This document shows positions 32,883 to 42,649 of a stretch of DNA of 64,000 nt, piece after piece; within the stretch, counting starts at the first letter, position 1; each line of letters opens with the position of its first letter. Origin of the DNA: Caprimulgus europaeus. Taxonomy: Eukaryota > Chordata > Aves > Caprimulgiformes > Caprimulgidae. A program made the position numbers and the translations under genes. The notes under the pieces were generated by a model that did not search any database, was not told where the DNA came from, and saw only the letters and a program-made list of their open reading frames with translations. Where the stretch lies: assembly GCA_907165065.1 (NCBI GenBank), contig OU015539.1, positions 1,302,001-1,366,000 on the forward strand, in the 5' to 3' direction.

Positions 32883-35800
32883 ATGGCACCGGCACCGGGA
32901 CCGGCACCAGGGACCCGGCTGGCGCTGCTGGTCGCCGCCCTGCTCTGCTCCTCCGGTGAGTGCGGCCGCACCGGCTCCGGTACCGGCACCGGCAGCCCCG
33001 AACCGGGGTTCAGCACCCGATCGTGGCGGCGGGGGGGGGGCGGATCTCCGCCATCCCGCGTGGATCCGCTCCCACCGGGATCCCGCCGTCCAGGGCGATC
33101 CGTCTCGGGGATCACCGGGATCCGTTCCCGCGATCCCCGCCGGCCCGAGGGGATCCGTTCCCCCCGCACCCCACAAACCGGGTTCCGCCCCCCCTCCACG
33201 CGGAGAATCTCCCGGGATCCGGAGGGGACCCCCCCCCCCCCCCCCGAGCGTGGGATCCGCTGTGATCCCAGGGGGAATCTCCTCCCCGATCCCCGCAATC
33301 CGAGGGGATCCACTTCAACCGGGAACCGGGGATCGGGAATCTGCCTTCACCCCCCCGTATCCCCCACGATCTGCCCCCTCCCGTGCGCGGGGATCGGGTG
33401 GGATCCACTCCCGTGGGATCCCGGTGGGATCTGGGTGCCTTGATCCTGGATCCCACCCTACAAGGACCCAACACCCACTGGGGGAGTGGGTCCCCACGCC
33501 ACGGGCAAAGGGGGGACCCTGACGAGCGTCACTTCGTTAGCGGGGAGCGGGAACCACCCCGACCCCCCAACCCTGACCCCACGCCACCCACCAGCACCCA
33601 CTCCCAGGGGTGGGGGGCACAGGGGGCTGTGCGGGTGCAGTGTCACCCAAGGACAAAGCTCCTGGGGCGCAGGGTTACCACCCTCCCCCCCCATCCCCGA
33701 GCAGCCCTTTTCCTCTGTGGTCCCCAAAGCTGGGTGACACAACCCTTGTCCTTGCAGTGAGGGGTGACGGGGACCCCCCTGACCCCGTGTACTTACCGGT
33801 GGAGCTGGAAGTGCTCGGTGTACCGGAATATTACCGGCTGCAGCGGGCAGACCAGGACCTGCCCGCCAACACCTCCCTGCACACCCGCACCGAGACCTAC
33901 CTGCTGCTGCCACACGCTTCTGCCACGCAGCCCCTCGTCCAGGCCACCTACCCACCCTTTGGCACCCGACAGGTAACGTGGTCCCCACTGTCCCCACTGC
34001 CCTGGCACAGCCCAGTCCCCCGTCACCAGCCCGGTTCTTTTTACAGGAGGTGCCCCCAGAGACCCCCCCGGGAAGGGAGAGCTCGGCAGCTTGGGCCATC
34101 CGTGCCGTCTCCCTCGAGAGCGCCGTGTCCCCAACCGAGCCCTTCGCCCGCGTCCTCTTCCACCTGCAGGGTCCTGACTGGATGCCCGGGGAGAGGGACC
34201 ACCCCAGGGAGCGAGACCACCCTGGGCTGTGGGACCACCCCAGGGAGAGGGACCACCCTAGGGAGCGAGACCACCCCAGGGAGCGAGACCGCCCTGGGCT
34301 GTGGGACCACCCCAGGGAGCGAGACCACCCTGGGCTGTGGGACCACCCCAGGGAGAGGGACCACCCTAGGGAGCGAGACCACCCTGGGCTGTGGGACCAC
34401 CCCAGGGAGAGGGACCACCCTAAGGAGCAGGACCACCCCAGGGAGCAAGACCACCCTAGGGAGCAGGACCACCCTGGCCAACGGGACCACCCTGGGCAGT
34501 GGGAGCACCCCAGGGAGCAGGAGCACCCTGGCCAGTGGGAGCACCCCAGGGAGCAGGACCACCCTGGGCAGTGGGAGCACCCCAGGGAGCAGGACCATCC
34601 TGGGCGGTGGGAGCACCCCAGGGAGGAGGACCACCCTGGCCAGTGGGAGCACCCCAGGGAGCAGGACCACCCTGGGCAGTGGGAGCACCCCAGGGAGGAG
34701 GACCACCCTGGCCAGTGGGAGCACCCCAGGGAGCAGGACCACCCCAGGGAGCGGGACCTGCCCTGCATCGCCCTCCATGCACGCCACCGCGGCCGGGTGG
34801 CCCGTGGGACATGCCGCCTGCAGGTCAGTGCCACCCACCAGGGCTGAAACCCCTCCCTGAGATGCCACCTCCCTCCGTCCCCACCCTGAACTCTGTCCCT
34901 ATTCTCCTCTCCAGGCACCCCTGGGCGTCTGCGTGGTGGAGCTGGAGATCCCCCCGCGCTGGTTCACCACGACGCCCCCCACCCCACGCAGCCGCCGGCG
35001 GGCAGCCGAGCCCCCCGCCCCCCCGGAGCCCCCCGAGCTGGCCGAGCTGCACTACGGGGTGGTGGGCTCGGGGGAGTGTGGCCGTGGCAGGGGGGGTCGC
35101 GGTGTGGAGTCCCCGCGGTACCTGGGCACGCTGGAGCTGCGGGCGGCCGAGCCGGCGCGGTGGCAGGAGGTCCGGCTGGATGACAAGGTGCTGCTGAGGG
35201 TCCCCGATGCCCCCCTGCACCCGGGACAGCGTTTCACCGCCACCATCACCCTCCGGCACAACTTCACCGCCGACCAGCTGACGCTCCGGTGAGACCCCCG
35301 GGGTGGGCGAGGGACCCCCCCCAACTCTCCTCCCCGCAGAGGGTGGCGGGTGCTGGGGGGGGGACGTGGTGTGACGAGGGTCTGGTGGTGACAGGATCAA
35401 GGCGAAGAAGGGGCTGCAGGTGGTGGCTGCCCACCCAGTGTCCCCCACGGCCTGGACCACCCAGCTGGAGCGCGCCCGGGGTCCCAAGCACTCGACAGCC
35501 GTGGTGACGTGCCGGCGGAGCGGGGACACCCACGGCGGCTGGAGGTGGGGTACCCTGGGGACCCCCACTATGGGAGGGGGCTTCTGCATGGGGGACCAGT
35601 GCAACCCAGTGGAGCCCAGTCAGAGCAAAGAGGACCTGTGCATGACACTGCCACCATCCCAGTATGGCCCAGTTAGAGCAAGGGGGATCTGTGTGTTCTA
35701 CCACTCCCATCCCAGTTTGGCCCAGGGGGATCTCTGGGTTGCAATGCACCCGTCCCAGTATGGCCCAGTCAGAACAGGCCATCCTGTGCTTTGCAGCAGT

Positions 35801-38615
35801 CTCATCCCAGTATGTCCCTGGGGAACCTGTGGGTTCTACTGCTCCCATCCCGGTATGACCCAGTCAGAACAGGAGATGCTGCGCATTGCACCAGTCCCAT
35901 CCCAGTATGACCCAGTAGGGATGCTGGGGGCCACAGGACAGCCCTGACCCCTCTGTGGTGGCACAGGGTGGCCGACTCGGCCCCGTTCCTGCACCTGGAC
36001 CTGGCGGTGGAGAACGGGACGGGGGGGCTGGCACCGGCACGGCCCCTCACCTGGCAGGTGGAGTACCCTGGCCAGGACCCCGAGGCCCAGAAGGACAAAC
36101 TGGTGTGGGAGATCCAGGTGTCGGAGCGGGACGTCCGCGCCCTCGTCGCCTTGGTACAGGTGGGTGACCCCCATCCTGCCCCCCACCCCCACCCCGGTGC
36201 CACAGGGCCACTCACTCAGCCCCCCCCCTGCCCCACAGGAGCTGGAGATCCTGAACACAGCCCCGCTGACGGGGGTCCCCCGGGCTGTGCCGGTGAAACT
36301 GGTGATGGTGGAAGCGGGGGGCGGCGTGGCCGAGCTCACCGAGCCCCCGGGCTGCGAGTCGGCCGACAAGCAGGTGCTGCAGGTGAGTGGGGTTCCCTCT
36401 GTCCCCCCAACCCTGCCTGGGGGCTGCCCGCTCCCTCTGCCCCTCTGCCTGCCCCCCACCCAGGTCTCAGACACGTGTGACGCCGTGTTCGTGGGGGGCA
36501 AGGAGAGCCGGGGTGCCCGGGGAGCGCGGGTGGATTTCTGGTGGCGGCGGCTGCACGCGTCCCTGCGCTTCACCGTCTGGGCACCGCTGCTGCCGCTGCG
36601 CGTCCAGCTGGGTGACACCACCCTGGAGCAAGTGCGGGGCTGGCGCCTGCCTGGGGGGCCCGAGAGGTGAGCATGGCGTTTGGGGGGGACCCCCCACCAC
36701 CCCCACCACCCCCTGCCACTGCAGGGAGATGGGAGCGAGAGCTGAGCCTCACTGTGCTTGTGACATGTGTCCCTGCCCTGCTGAGCCCTCACACACTTGT
36801 GACACATGTCCCTGCCCCACTGAGCCCCCACACACTCGTGACACATGTCCCTGCCCTGCTGAGCCCTCACACACTCGTGACACGTCCCTGCCCCACTGAG
36901 CCCCATGGTGCTGTGCACCCCAACCCCACTGAGCCCCCACACACTTTTGACACATGTCCCTGCCCTGCTGAGCCCTCACACACTTGTGACATGTCCCTGC
37001 CCCACTGGGCCCCATGGTGCTGTGCACCCCAACCCTGCTGAGCCTCCCCACACTCGTGACACACGTCCCTGCCCTGCTGAGCCCCCACACACTCATGACA
37101 CATATCCCTGCCCCACTGAACCCCATGGTGCTTGGAGTGGGCATCCCTGCCCTGCTGAGCCCTCACACACTCGTGACACATCCCCCCATGACACACACCC
37201 CATCAGCCCCACGGGTGACACGGGTGTCCCCATCACCCCCAGCGCCCCGGCGGAGGCGGATGGCCCCGGGGAGGAGGGAGAGCGGCGGGCGCGGGGCTGC
37301 CGGCCCCAGTACCAGCGGGCAGCGCTGAGGGTCCTGGCCCATTTCGTGGCCCACCCCCTCGATGGTGGCCGTCACCTCGCCCACCTGCCTGGCCCCGACT
37401 GGCTCCTGGATGTCACCCACTTGGTGGCTGGACTGACCCACGTGCAGGACCCTCGCGTGGCCTCGTTGGAGAGGGGGACAGTGGTGGTCGGCCGGGAGCC
37501 TGGGGTCACCTCTGTGGAGGTAGGATTGGGGGGGGGGTGTTTTGGGAGGGGGGGAACACACAAGGGGGTCCTGGGGGGAGAGGGAGGGAAATGGGGACTG
37601 GGGTGGGGTCCTAAAAGGAGAGGAAAGGGAAATGGGGGGGTCCAGGGGGAAAAGGGGAGCTGGGGGGTCTGTGGGGGTGCAGAGGTAGAGAGATGGAAAT
37701 AGGGGGCAGGAGGGGGTCTGGGGGGTTAGAGGGAGGGAAAGAGGGGGCTGGGGGGGGGTCCTAGAGGAAAAGGGGAGCTGTGGGGGTGCAGGGGTTGGAC
37801 GGGGGATTTTAGGGGAGCACAGGGGCTGGAGGGAGGGAGATGGGGGGCTGGGGGAGTTCTGGGGGAGGAGGGGAGCTGGGGGGTGCAGGGGATATAGAGA
37901 GTTGGAAATAGGGGGGGGGAGAGGGTCCTGGGGGTCAGAGGGAGGGAAATGGGGGTCTGGGGAGATCCAGAGGAGAGAGGGAGGGAGATGGGGGGTTAGG
38001 GGGGGTCCTGGGGGCAGAGGGGGCTGGGGGGTGCAGGGGCTGGAGAGACGGACAAGGGGGGCTGTGAAGTCTGGGGGGTCACCAGGTGTCCCCCCTGTCC
38101 CCGTGCCCCCAGGTCCGCTCCCCTCTCTCGGACTCCATCCTGGGGGAGCAGATGCTGGTGGTGTCAGAGGAGAAGGTGACAGTGACAGAGCTGCGTGCCC
38201 AGCTGGTGTCTGGTCTGTCCCTCACCCTGCGGGCACAGCCGGGCCACCCCGGCGTGGTCACCGTCACCGCCCAGGGGACAACCACCCTGCGTGTCCCCAA
38301 GCAGGTGAGAGGGGTGTGGGGGGGGTCACCTGCTCCTGTTATGGGGGTACCTGGTGTCCTCTTGTCACCTCAGTGCCATCCCCCTTGGCACCCCTGGCAG
38401 GAGGCGACGCTGTCCGTCTGGCTGTCCTTCTCCGATGGCACGCTGGCCCCGCTGGAGCTCTACGGCTGGCAAGATGCCACCTTGACCGTCACCTCCCTGG
38501 ACCCCACTGTGGCCATCGTGGGGGTGTCACCCGGTGTCCCCAGCGCTCGCCCATGGGTGGTGGCCGAGGGACCGGGGCGGGGGGCTCTGTTACAGCTCAG
38601 TCTGCACCCCGGACG
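32883..38615 (+). CDS. TMEM132A: TMEM132A, 3' end lost in assembly gap
   Basis: TMEM132A is a single-pass surface/ER protein of the TMEM132 family, reported to bind the chaperone HSPA5 and to affect Wnt signalling. Exons: 32883-32955, 33758-33972, 34047-34823, 34915-35288, 35395-35544, 35967-36159, 36239-36382, 36464-36666, 37243-37519, 38113-38304 and 38401 to the Ns. All phases agree, giving about 937 residues. A signal peptide (LALLVAALLCSS) is followed by the conserved PVYLPVELEVLGVPEYYRLQ and family Ig-like regions (WLSFSDGTLAPLELY). The transmembrane helix and cytoplasmic tail are missing. Exon 3 contains a 186-residue in-frame repeat between QGPDW and DLPCIALHARHR, so the protein is longer than mammalian orthologues at this point. 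Family assignment rests on sequence and on the PRPF19-TMEM109 neighbourhood. Confidence 0.93.
34191..34748 (+). repeat. TMEM132A: 31-unit in-frame 18-base minisatellite in TMEM132A exon 3
   Basis: Exactly 558 bases, or 31 units of 18 bases, with consensus GAGCGAGACCACCCCAGG. The first part encodes ERDHPR/LWDHPR hexapeptides. The later part changes to QWEHPR/EQDHPR types, so it has an ordered higher structure. There are no stops and no phase loss. The flanking exon sequence is conserved TMEM132A, so the array lies within translated sequence. The encoded segment is highly charged, His/Pro-rich and probably disordered. The opposite strand is also open, which is a by-product of the period. Confidence 0.95.
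35560..35940. repeat. Tandem repeat filling TMEM132A intron 5
   Basis: Units of about 60 bases contain CCCATCCCAGTATGGCCCAG and CAGAGCAA/CAGAACAG. It spans nearly the whole intron between the exons ending 35544 and starting 35967. Confidence 0.85.
36760..37185. repeat. Minisatellite in TMEM132A intron 8
   Basis: Units of about 38-60 bases contain CACACACTCGTGACACATGT and CCCTGCCCTGCTGAGCC. The array occupies most of intron 8 (36667-37242). Confidence 0.9.
37550..38060 (+). repeat. G-rich repeat in TMEM132A intron 9
   Basis: Loosely repeated GGGAGGGAAATGGGGG, GGGGTCCTGGGGG and GTGCAGGGG words fill intron 9 (37520-38112). Purine-rich and G-quadruplex prone; no coding signal. Confidence 0.8.
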
Positions 38616-38815
38616 NNNNNNNNNNNNNNNNNNNNNNNNNNNNNNNNNNNNNNNNNNNNNNNNNNNNNNNNNNNNNNNNNNNNNNNNNNNNNNNNNNNNN
38701 NNNNNNNNNNNNNNNNNNNNNNNNNNNNNNNNNNNNNNNNNNNNNNNNNNNNNNNNNNNNNNNNNNNNNNNNNNNNNNNNNNNNNNNNNNNNNNNNNNNN
38801 NNNNNNNNNNNNNNN
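38616..38815. other. Assembly gap (200 N)
   Basis: Exactly 200 Ns. The left flank ends inside a TMEM132A coding exon. The right flank starts in a minisatellite and then the 3' half of PLEKHG3, a different gene. The round length suggests a placeholder for an unknown distance. The missing pieces are at least the TMEM132A transmembrane and tail exons and the PLEKHG3 N-terminal DH-PH exons. Confidence 0.99.
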
Positions 38816-39135
38816 ACATCCCTCTTGGAGCTCCCTGTATCACTCATGGGGCACCCCATATTGTTCCCAGGGTACCCACGTTGCTTGCAGGGCACCCCAC
38901 ATCACTCCTAGAACACCACCATACCACTCCTGGGGCACCCGCATTGCTCTTAGGGCACCCTATTTCCTCCTGGAGCACCCCATAATGTTCCCAGAGCACC
39001 CCATATCACTGCTGAGACACCCAACATCACTCCTAGAGCACCCGTGCTGCTCACAGAGCATCCCACATTGCTTCTGGGGCACCCCATATCGCTTCCAGAG
39101 CACCCCACATCTCTCCCAGGGCACCCTACCTCACT
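38816..39135. repeat. Minisatellite right of the gap
   Basis: Units of about 22-25 bases contain GCACCCCATATCACTCCTGG or GAGCACCCCACATCACTCC. Probably a PLEKHG3 intron. It starts directly at the Ns, a likely reason why the assembly broke here. Confidence 0.9.
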
Positions 39136-39256
39136 CCTGGGTCACCCCTTCTTGCTCTGCTGTGGGATCCAGGCAGGGACTCAGCTCTGGCAGTGGTTCT
39201 GGAGCAGCCAGGGGGTCCCCCCACACCCCTGACCCCCCACCTTTGCTCTTACCCAG

Positions 39257-40890
39257 GCTGGGGGGCACCCACTGATGCCGGAGGGAGCCAAGCGGCCGAG
39301 CAGCTGGGGACCGGGGAGCTGCGAGAAGGTCAGTGCGGCCCCGCAGCCCCTGCCCGGGGGTCCCAGCACCCACCCACAAGCCAGCAGCGCGGGGGAGCAC
39401 CCCGAGGGGCTGGGGGCACCCAAATCCCCATCCTCAACGGGGGCACCGGCACTGCCCGGTGAGGAGGGGGAGCCGGAGCGCGCAGCGGAGGATTTACAGG
39501 GGCTGAGCAGCGAGGAGGAGGAGGAGGAGGAAGAGGAGGAAGAAGAAGGAGGAGCCAACGACAGCATCCTGCCTCCCTCGGTGCTGGACCAGGCCAGCGT
39601 CATCGCCGAGCGGTTTGGCGGCGGCGGCAGCTTCTCCCGCCGCAGCAGCCTGGCGCTGGAGGGGCCGGCGGCACGGCCGGCCAGCCGCAGCGGCAGCGCC
39701 CTCAGCCTGGACGGGGGACCCTCGCTGGAGACCGGGGAACCCGGGGGGTCCCAGAGCACCGTCCCCTCCCCTGAACCTCTCACCGGAGCTCGCCGGGAGT
39801 CGCTGCTGTCCAGCCGGGACCGGCTGCTCCTCGACAAGATCAAGAGCTATTACGGTTACGCCGAGCACCGCGACGCCGGGTTCGGCGTCCACCGGCGGGA
39901 GAGTCTGTCCTTCATCCCCAAAGGGCTGGTCCGGAGCTCCGTTTGCCGCCTCAACGGTCTCCCCCGACCCCCGGCCAGCCCCGAGCCCCCCACCCAACCC
40001 ACACCCACGGTGCCCAAGGTCTCACCCAAGGAACCGTGCCGGGAAAACGGGCTGCAGCCCCGGAACCGCTGCTCATCCTGGAGGAGGATGATGTGGGTGC
40101 CGGGGGTGAAGGGCCACCGGCTGGGTCACCCCCACGGCTGCTGCTGACCCCCCCGCACCCCGGCACCAAGGTGTACCAGCTGGCACGGCAGTACAGCCTC
40201 CGCATCAAGAGCCGCCGCGCCGGTGCCCGCCGCACCCCGCTACACCCGGAGGAGGGGGACCCACGCGCCAGGACCCCTTCGGTGGCCGTGCCGTGGGATG
40301 GGGGGCTGGCGGTGCCCCCTTCCCCAGGTGTCCCCCGCAGCCCCTCCAGCCCCATTGCCGTCGAGCCCTTCGCCTGGCCCGATGTGCGGGAGCTCCGTGC
40401 CCGTTTTGGTGCCCCACGACCCTCCCCGGTGAGCCGCAGCCGTTCGGCACCGGAAGGGCCGTGCCGGGGCGGGCGGCCGGCTGAGAAGGAACGGGGCAGC
40501 GGCCGGAGCCGGAGCGCTGAGGCTGGTGGGGGATCCAGCACCCCTGGAGCGGTGCCAGCGAGGCACAGCAGCGATGGGGCACTGTGGGTGACAGCAGAGG
40601 CACCCCTGGGTCCTGGGCAGAGGGTGCTGGTGCTGGAGCGGCTGCCGGCACCCACCGAGCCTCAAACCTACGTGCAGATCCGCTCGCCCACCACCCGGGA
40701 GAAGATCTGCCTGAAGGCAGTGGTGGAACGCTGCAAAGCCTACCAAGCCTCTGAGGAGTACAGGCAGCGCTGCCCCGAGCCCCCCAACACCCCCGAGACC
40801 CCCAACACCCTCGAGCCCCCCTCGCCCCCTCGCCACGGCCTCGTCAGGGACCTGCGGCAGAAATTTCAGACTCTCGACGCTGCCAGTTAG
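39257..40890 (+). CDS. PLEKHG3: PLEKHG3 C-terminal part (5' end missing, one apparent frameshift)
   Basis: PLEKHG3 is a DH-PH guanine nucleotide exchange factor for Rac/Cdc42 that binds actin at the leading edge. Only the C-terminal region is present, in one long exon from the acceptor TTACCCAG to a stop at 40888-40890. Conserved landmarks are SVLDQASVIAERF, RDRLLLDKIKSYYG, RRESLSFIPKGLVRSSV, KVYQLARQYSLRIKS, FAWPDVRELR, YVQIRSPTTREKI and DLRQKFQTL. The frame up to RSSVCRLNGLPRPP and the frame from EPLLILEEDD onward differ by one base. The break lies between about 39975 and 40060, next to C runs, and one base appears to be missing. No plausible intron explains it. The DH-PH domain is absent (gap). 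It converges on SPTB, the conserved vertebrate arrangement. Confidence 0.85.
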
Positions 40891-40974
40891 GTGGGCAGTG
40901 GGGAGAAGGGGTGTCACATGGACCCCCCCAGGGGACAGGGTGTCACATGGACCCCCCCCCCCCAGGGGACAGAG

Positions 40975-41580
40975 CATCCCATGGACTCTCAACTTGCCCA
41001 GGAGAAGGGGCACCTCAGGGACCCCCAGCTCACCCAGTAGAAGGAGCACCCTATGGACCTCCAACCTACCTGGAAGAAGGGGGCATCCCACAGACCCCCA
41101 ACCTGCCCAGGAGAAAGGGCACCTGAAGGACCCCCACCTTATCCAGTAGAAGGAGCACCCTATGGACCTCCAACCTACCTGGAAGAAGGGGTGTCCCATA
41201 GACCCCCCAAACTGCCCAGAAGAAGGAGTAGCCCATGGACTCCCAACCTGCCCAGGAGAAGGGGGACCTCAGGGACCTCCAGCTCACCCAGGAGAAGGAG
41301 CACCCTCTGGACCTCCAACCTACCTAGAACAAGGGGCATCTGATAGACTCTCAGCCTGCCCAGGAGAAGGGGCACCTGATGGACCCTCAGCTTATCCAAG
41401 AGAAGGAGCACCCCATAGACCCCCAACCTGCCCAGGAGAAGCAGCAGCACCTCAGGGACCCCCAGTTTATCCAGTAGAAGGAGCACCCCATGGACCTCCA
41501 CCCTACCTGGGGGAAGGAGCATCCTGTAGATGTGCAACCTACCTGGAAGAAGGGGCACCCCACAGACCCCCCCACCCACA
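40975..41580. repeat. Minisatellite between PLEKHG3 and SPTB 3' ends
   Basis: Units of about 55-60 bases contain CCAACCTGCCCAGGAGAAGG, GGCACCTCAGGGACCCCCAG and AAGGAGCACCCTATGGACCT. It forms most of the spacer downstream of the PLEKHG3 stop. I saw no canonical PLEKHG3 poly(A) signal before it. Confidence 0.9.
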
Positions 41581-41673
41581 GGACAAGAGACACCCCATGC
41601 CCCCCCCAGCCCAGAGGGGCACCCCGCTGCCCCCCAGGTGCCCAGCACTGTGCCCAGCTCTCGCTTTCACATC

Positions 41674-41679
41674 TTTATT
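41674..41679 (-). terminator. SPTB: Distal poly(A) signal of SPTB (PH isoform)
   Basis: AATAAA on the minus strand about 970 bases beyond the PH-isoform stop (42650-42652), followed on that strand by GC-rich sequence. It would serve the long transcript; the short isoform has its own signal at 45535-45540. Confidence 0.65.
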
Positions 41680-42224
41680 AGAAAAAAAAACAACAACAAA
41701 AACCCCAAAAAAACCCAAACTGAACCCAAAAAGTTCCTCTCTGGTCACCTGCGCTCCCCCAGGGTGGCTCGGGGGGGTGGGGTGGGGGGAGGTCCCACTG
41801 CCAGGGTGGGGGTCACGGGGTGCTGGGTGCAGGTGAAGGGGTGTTGGCAAGTGGTGCCCCCCACCCCGTGCACCCCGATGCTCTTTGGTTGGTGCTGGTG
41901 GGGGCTGGGGGTGCCCCCTCTGCACCCACACACTGAGGTGGGGGGGGGGTGTTTATGGCTTTTGGGAGGGGGGGGGGGCACCCCCAGCAGCCCCCCTGAC
42001 ATGGGTGCTGGGTGGGGGCCATGCACGCGTGCAGGGCGTGTGCACCCGTAGCCGTGTGCGCGGAGGGGGTGGGTGCACCTGCATGCGGGGGGGGAGACAC
42101 ACGTGTGCATGGGGGGACATGTATGTAACACGTGTGGATCCGTGTTCACCTCTGCGTGGGTGTATGCCCTTAGCGTGGCGGTGGATGTATATAAATACAG
42201 TTTCTATATGTATGTATATACACG

Positions 42225-42440
42225 TGCACACGCACACACACGCGTGTTACACACACACACCTGTTCCACACACACACGCGTGTTCCACGCACAGACACAC
42301 ACGTGTTCCACGCACAGACACACACGTGTTCCACACACACACGTGTGTTCCACGCACGGACACGTGTGTTCCACGCACAGACATGCGTGTTCCATGCACA
42401 GACACGCATGTTCCATGCACAGGCGTGTGCGCGCTCACGT
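42225..42440. repeat. CA/TG-rich minisatellite in SPTB 3'UTR
   Basis: Units of about 20-26 bases, GTGTTCCACGCACAGACACA and variants, with many ACACGTGT words. Alternating purine-pyrimidine stretches and CACGTG motifs abound. It lies in the 3'UTR of the PH isoform, if that transcript reaches the 41674 signal. Confidence 0.9.
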
Positions 42441-42649
42441 GTGTGCTGCTCTACACCTACACCCGTGTGTGCTCACAGCGGGGAGGGGTGCGCCCACGCG
42501 TGCCCAGGGTGGGGGGGGGTTGCCTGACTCCTGCGCACACATGAAGCCCCCCCGCCCCAACCACCCCTATAGACCCCCCCTGTCCCTATAGACACACGCG
42601 TGTCCCCAAACACGTGTGCCACGTCCTCCCCCCCCTCCCTCCCTCGGGG

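Noticed and set aside
33458-34918. 486-codon minus-strand frame with repeated SLGWS motifs
   Set aside because: Antisense shadow of the 18-base array in TMEM132A exon 3. The sense frame is conserved at both flanks and this one is not.
38883-39275. PLEKHG3 C-terminal exon as the continuation of TMEM132A
   Set aside because: The residues (SVLDQASVIAERF, KVYQLARQYSLRI, YVQIRSPT) are PLEKHG3 landmarks, and no transmembrane helix is present.
42140-42240. GTATATAAATAC and nearby TATATA words as a promoter
   Set aside because: They lie in simple TA/CA repeat sequence in the SPTB 3' region with no downstream exon.
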